Below, piece by piece: positions 23,637 through 27,952 of a DNA stretch of 27,952 nt. The stretch is from Ichthyophthirius multifiliis (Eukaryota; Ciliophora; Oligohymenophorea; Hymenostomatida), in contig NW_004087264.1 in the NCBI RefSeq assembly GCF_000220395.1, positions 9,132 to 37,083 of the forward strand, in the 5' to 3' direction. Made by a program: the position numbers and the translations under genes. The first letter of the stretch is position 1. The number at the start of each line of letters is the position of its first letter. The notes below the pieces were generated by a model. The model saw nothing but the letters and a program-made list of their open reading frames with translations, made no database searches and was not told the origin of the DNA.

Positions 23637-24242
23637 TTTTATTTTAAAATAATTAATCTAAAATACAATTTTTTTTTCTTATTCTTCTTTTAATAAACTA
23701 TTTTTTAATAGAATAAAGGTAATTATATTAATAATATATTAAGCATTCCAATTTTATTTATTATTAAAAAGTAATATTTAAAAATATTTTATGAATTTCA
23801 TATAAATATTATTTGGAATTATATTAAAAAAGAATAAATATAGTTTTTTTTTTTAAATATGTATTATTAAATATATTAAATAATTTTTTATTATTAATTA
23901 AATTTATTTATATATGTTTTTTTTTATATAAAATATTATTATTCTAAAAAAAAATATTAAATTTATTTTATAATTTAATAAAAATAAATATTATAAATAA
24001 TATAAAGAATTTAAATTGATATATATACAAATAAAATTTTTGTTTAATAAAATAAATAGTTAATAAATTTAGTTGAAGATAAACAAATTATATAACGTTT
24101 TTTATAAAAGAAAATAAAAATATATATATAAAAAAATATAAAAATAAAAATTTAATAATTGAATAATAATATTAAATAAATATATATATATATTTTTTTA
24201 AAAAAAAAAAACCAATAAATAAGCATTCCCAGAAAATATTAA
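23528..24242. other. A+T-rich divergent spacer
   Basis: 715 nt between divergent genes, with a TA microsatellite at about 23609-23636 and repeated T and A runs. I see no coding texture. Promoters for the minus-strand membrane protein and the plus-strand coiled-coil gene must lie here. Confidence 0.6.
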
Positions 24243-25757
24243 ATGTATCCCAAAAAGCATCCTGCAAATAATCCTTCGGAAATTAAATCACGAAAAAACT
24301 TAACTTAGCAATAAAAAGAGGAATTAAAGCGTCAAGTAGCCGATCGTCTTTCTAAAAAATATGGAATATAAAATTCCGAATTAATAAAAGGAGAAGTTTC
24401 AAATTACATGAAAAACACGACACATATAACTGCCGAAGGTTTAAAAAATCTTGAGGATTCTATAAAAGCCTAAACTAAGAAAGAAAAAAGCGACCAAGTG
24501 AAAATAGAAGACGATGAATCTGTCAAATCAGGTATTTCTAAAATGTCTGGTGCCACAAATTTCGATGAAGTGGACAAATACACTCAATAGAAAAATTTGA
24601 GCAATTAAGATGATAAAGAAAGTGAGGTTAAAAAGACTAAAAAATTACAAGGAACTCAAATAAAAAAATACGAGAATGATTTAGATTTTCTAGAAGAAGA
24701 AAATGAGTGGGCAGCTATATATAAATATAATAAATTCCTTTATGATAAAGAATAGGAAATGTTACGTCAGAAAAAAATATAGGAAGTGATTTAAACACGA
24801 GAAAATTTAGATGCTTAGGTAAAAGAGAAGGAAAAACTAAAAGAAAAGGAAAGAAAATAAAATTATAATTATGTTGATAATATAAAAGTATAAATGGATA
24901 TTTTCGACGAGAAAGAAAAAGAGAAAGCCATTCAACTTTAAAAAATAAAGGAAATGGAAAAAATGGATCGGGAAAAATAAGTTAAAGAAAATAAGCATAG
25001 AAGAAGATAAGATTAAAAATAAGAAAAATAATTAGATGCTTATTTAATGTAAAAAGTAAAGGAAGAAATAGAGGCTGATTAATAATATTAACTTTTCAAA
25101 AAAGAACATTAAGCATAAGTTATGAAAAAATTGCTTTAGGAAAATGAAGAAAGAAAAGAAAGAATGAGATAAGAAGCAGAGTAAGAAAGATAGGAAAATA
25201 TTTAGCTTATGGATGCTTATTGTAGACTTATTGATGAGTAGGATAAATAAAGAGATAAAACTTTGTAGGAAAGGGAAGACAAAATGAAAGAGTATTAAAG
25301 AGCAGCTTTAGAAAATGTGACTATGGTGCATGAAGATAAAGTAGCGATTATGGACAAAAGAAGATAAAAATATCATGATAGACATGAGAAGAAGTTAGAC
25401 CAATAAGAAATTGATAGAAAAAGAAAAGAAAAAGAATAGAAAGCGCTTATGAAAGAGTATTTATTTAAATAAATGGAAGAAAAAGAATAAAGAGCAAAGA
25501 AGGAAAAAGAAAATTATAATGAATAGGCTGTTATTTGGAAAAATGATAATGAACTTTTTAATTAATTTTAGGATAAAAAAAATAAGGAAAAAAAAGAAGT
25601 TATGTAGACATATGCGGGTACACTTAAAGAATAAATGAATGATAACTTGAAAAATAAAAAAGTTTGTTTAGCAGCTATGAATGAAAATGAAGCTTAACTT
25701 AATAAAAGATTACTCGAAGAATTAGATAATATAAGATAAGAAGTTAAAAGAAATTGA
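24243..25757 (+). CDS. Highly charged coiled-coil protein, possible axonemal or basal-body component
   Basis: A single open frame of 504 codons, ATG 24243 to TGA 25755-25757, with no intron or frame break. The first 140 residues are moderately ordered (KKYGIQNSELIKGEVSNYM, and an acidic stretch). From about residue 155 (EEENEWAAIYKYNKFLYDK) to the end it is an almost continuous Lys/Glu/Gln/Arg coiled coil, with sparse aromatic and hydrophobic positions such as LMDAYCRLIDEQDKQRDK and FNQFQDKK. Such a pattern is shared by trichohyalin/plectin-homology (TPH) proteins found in ciliary doublet microtubules. The family call is an inference from composition and rhythm, not from a diagnostic motif. 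Expected location: microtubule or basal-body associated. Confidence 0.85.
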
Positions 25758-26181
25758 TAATTATATTATATAATATATATATATATATAAAAATATATAT
25801 AGTATAATAATATATATATATTATACATATATATATTCATATAAATATATATATATTATTTTAGTTTTTTTTTTATTTGATTTTTTTATTTATTTTTATT
25901 GAAAGATCTACTCTATTTTTTGTTTACGTTTGAAATTATCAAATTATAAAATTTGATATAAAACTCTATTCATTTTTTTTGACTTTTTTATTTAATTCAT
26001 TTTAAAAACATTTTTTTTAAATTCTAATTTTATCATAGTATTTTTTTTAAAAATATATGATTATGAAAATAATTAAAAAAACTTAATTAAATAATTTGAT
26101 TTATAATAAATTTTATTGCTTTTTATTTTTTATTTAATCTGTTAATAATATATAAATATCATATTATAAATTAATTGTAAA
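25758..26181. other. A+T-rich spacer
   Basis: Begins with TA and ATAT stretches (25769-25860), then T-rich sequence up to the next ATG. I see no gene in it. Confidence 0.6.
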
Positions 26182-27913
26182 ATGCGAGTTTGTTTATTAA
26201 ATTAATAACATTAATAAGTCTAACCCAACCCAATTAATAAATTAAAAACTTAAATTTCTTTAGAAAATACCCATTAAATATAATAATCTATGATAAAAAA
26301 ATAATAATCTAGAGTATATTCTTCAATATCACCTTAAAAGTAACATATAAACTCAATTGATAGCTAATTAAAGTAATAAGAATAAAATTAAAATGTTTAA
26401 ATAATTAAATAATAAAAATAAATAAATAATATATATTTATAATAATAAATCAAAAATAATAATTATGTATTTTAAAAACAGCAGTTTATATATCCTAATA
26501 TGGAATATTAATAAAACTATAAAAAATAAAATATTAAATTATATAATAATGATAATAATAATTCCTTATAATAATAGTAATATTAATAGTAATATATATA
26601 AGATTAAAATAAAAATAACGATGGAAATTGTTATCAAATTCAAAATAATTAATAATAATATAGTAATATTAATAACATAGAATTAATAATATTAGAAAAG
26701 GAATAATATAAATCTTAATTAATAAAAGCAGAAAACTTATTATAATAAATGCTTTCTGAAAACACTAGTTTGAATAAATTAATATAAGACTAAACTGAAT
26801 GTATTATTTATTTATTTATTTAAATTTTACATTTCTTTTTTTAATAAAAAAAAAGATAAATAAGAAATTAATAAAAAAGAATAAATTATTTAATAAAAAT
26901 AATAATAAATTTTATAAATCCAAGCAGAAAATTAGCTATTGCATTAATAACTAGCTCAAAATTAACAATCTTAATAATAACTCATATAATAAAATGAAGA
27001 GTTAATAAAACAAAATTATAATTTAAATGATTTAGTTGAAGAAATTAGCAAAAAATATCAAACCTAATAAAATTAAAGTTAATAAGAAAAAAACGATATG
27101 TTAGAATAAGAATCTTTGAAAATAATTTCACATTTTGAAAAATAAATATCTTTGGTAATGAAAGAAAATGAGCTTTTGAAAAATTAAGCGAACGAAATTT
27201 AAAATATACATACAGAGTAGTCAAATAATACTATAATTGAAGAATAAAAGGAAGTTCTAAAAGAATTAGAAGATAAAGTTTATTTATTAGTCCAAGAAAA
27301 TGAAAACTTAAATTAGGTTTTATAATAATATTAAAGTTAAGATTAATAGAAATTTATAAATGAATAATAAAACCTTATTTCTTAATTAATTTAGGAAAAC
27401 AAAGATTTAAATATTAAAGATGAAATTAATAAAAAAGAAATAATTACTTTAAAAAAAAATTAAAATTAAAAAAATATTCCATATATATAAATATAATAAT
27501 AAAAATAAAAATTATAACTAAACTTATTTAATTCAGATTGCAAATTTGCAGGACTTTAAAATGTAAAAAAATAATAAAATACAGTAGAATAATATCCTTA
27601 AATAACATTTGGAAATTAAAATTAAGAAAAAAATTAAAAGTAAAGAGTACATTCTTAAACTTCATTAAAAAATATGAAATAAAATAATGTAAGTGAGAAA
27701 ATAAAATAATATATATATAAATACAAATTAAAAAAATAAAGTAAATTATAATAAAATATATTATATTTAATATTATTTGTGAAATAATAATTTAAAAGTA
27801 AAATAAAAATAACAAGAAGAAAATCAAAAATAAAAATATATTATAAAATATTTTATATAATAAATATTTTTTTTTAAAAAAAAATTAATAATTAGTATAA
27901 ATATGTATAATGA
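26182..27913 (+). CDS. Gln/Asn-rich coiled-coil protein, 3' end uncertain
   Basis: Exon 1 is 26182-26800 and exon 2 starts at 26856. The 55-nt intron 26801-26855 (GTATTATTT...AAAG) restores the frame exactly. The N-terminal 200 residues are disordered and dominated by Gln (mostly TAA) and Asn. They are followed by a coiled coil (IILEKEQYKSQLIKAENLLQQML before the intron, then NEELIKQNYNLNDLVEEI and KEVLKELEDKVYLLVQENENL). A short less polar island, LFNSDCKFAGLQNV, lies near 27525-27565. The first in-frame TGA is 27911-27913, but the codon texture fades after about 27690. GTAAGTGAG at 27689 is a good splice donor, with a possible acceptor at 27741, so the true end may lie elsewhere or beyond the window. 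I recognise no family. Confidence 0.65.
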
Positions 27914-27914
27914 A

Positions 27915-27948
<34 letters not shown>

Positions 27949-27952
27949 TATA
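27914..27952. repeat. TA dinucleotide run at right edge
   Basis: AT-dinucleotide microsatellite (about 27918-27950) running off the window. No gene can be supported here. Confidence 0.6.

Noticed and set aside
26220-26235. TAACCCAACCCAATT, resembling a ciliate telomere repeat or telomerase RNA template
   Set aside because: It has C3A2-type rather than the C4A2 of Tetrahymena telomeres, only two units, and lies in frame (Q-P-N-P-I) in a coding region. No telomerase RNA structure surrounds it.
26465-26680. Plus-strand Asn/Ile-rich open frame of 71 codons
   Set aside because: Wrong frame within exon 1 of the 26182 gene; the ciliate-code frame is longer and continues across a frame-restoring intron into a coiled coil.

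Overview
This window is macronuclear-type DNA from an oligohymenophorean ciliate. Every gene body reads through many TAA and TAG triplets as glutamine and ends at TGA (ciliate nuclear code, translation table 6). The spacers are almost pure A+T. The introns are tiny (48-94 nt, mostly 48-55) GT...AG introns. The extreme A+T content, the small introns and the secreted protease point to a hymenostome such as Ichthyophthirius multifiliis or a close relative. The genus is an inference; the genetic code is seen directly.

Layout, left to right. Four plus-strand genes come first: a secreted Lys/Gly-rich protein (1034-1708); a PH-polyQ-START-ORD oxysterol-binding-protein relative (about 2274-5529); a six-exon FAM135-type DUF676 serine hydrolase (5700-8299); and a five-exon protein with two cyclic-nucleotide-binding domains (8850-10662). 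Facing the last one tail to tail is a paralogue on the minus strand (13314-11010) that shares three intron positions. A 2.5 kb A+T-only spacer follows. Then comes a divergent pair of secretory-pathway hydrolases, an RNase T2 (16633-15864, minus) and a papain-family cysteine protease (17392-18375, plus). Next are three minus-strand genes: a long coiled-coil protein (20989-18692), a Drs1/DDX27-type DEAD-box helicase (22930-21159) and a small one-pass membrane protein (23527-23126). Two plus-strand coiled-coil genes close the window (24243-25757 and 26182 to about 27913).

Functional themes, partly inferred: lipid handling (OSBP/START and the FAM135 hydrolase), cyclic-nucleotide sensing (the facing pair), lysosomal or secreted digestion (RNase T2 and cathepsin), cytoskeletal or ciliary coiled coils, and one ribosome-biogenesis helicase. 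I see no tRNA, rRNA, CRISPR array, transposon or viral remnant.

Several otherwise convincing genes have single-base reading-frame breaks. Nearly all have the sense of one missing base, and most lie at runs of A. This looks more like homopolymer undercalling in the assembly than gene decay. Frames and introns were worked out by hand, so exon edges rest on GT/AG sites, frame continuity and, for the paralogue pair, matching intron positions.
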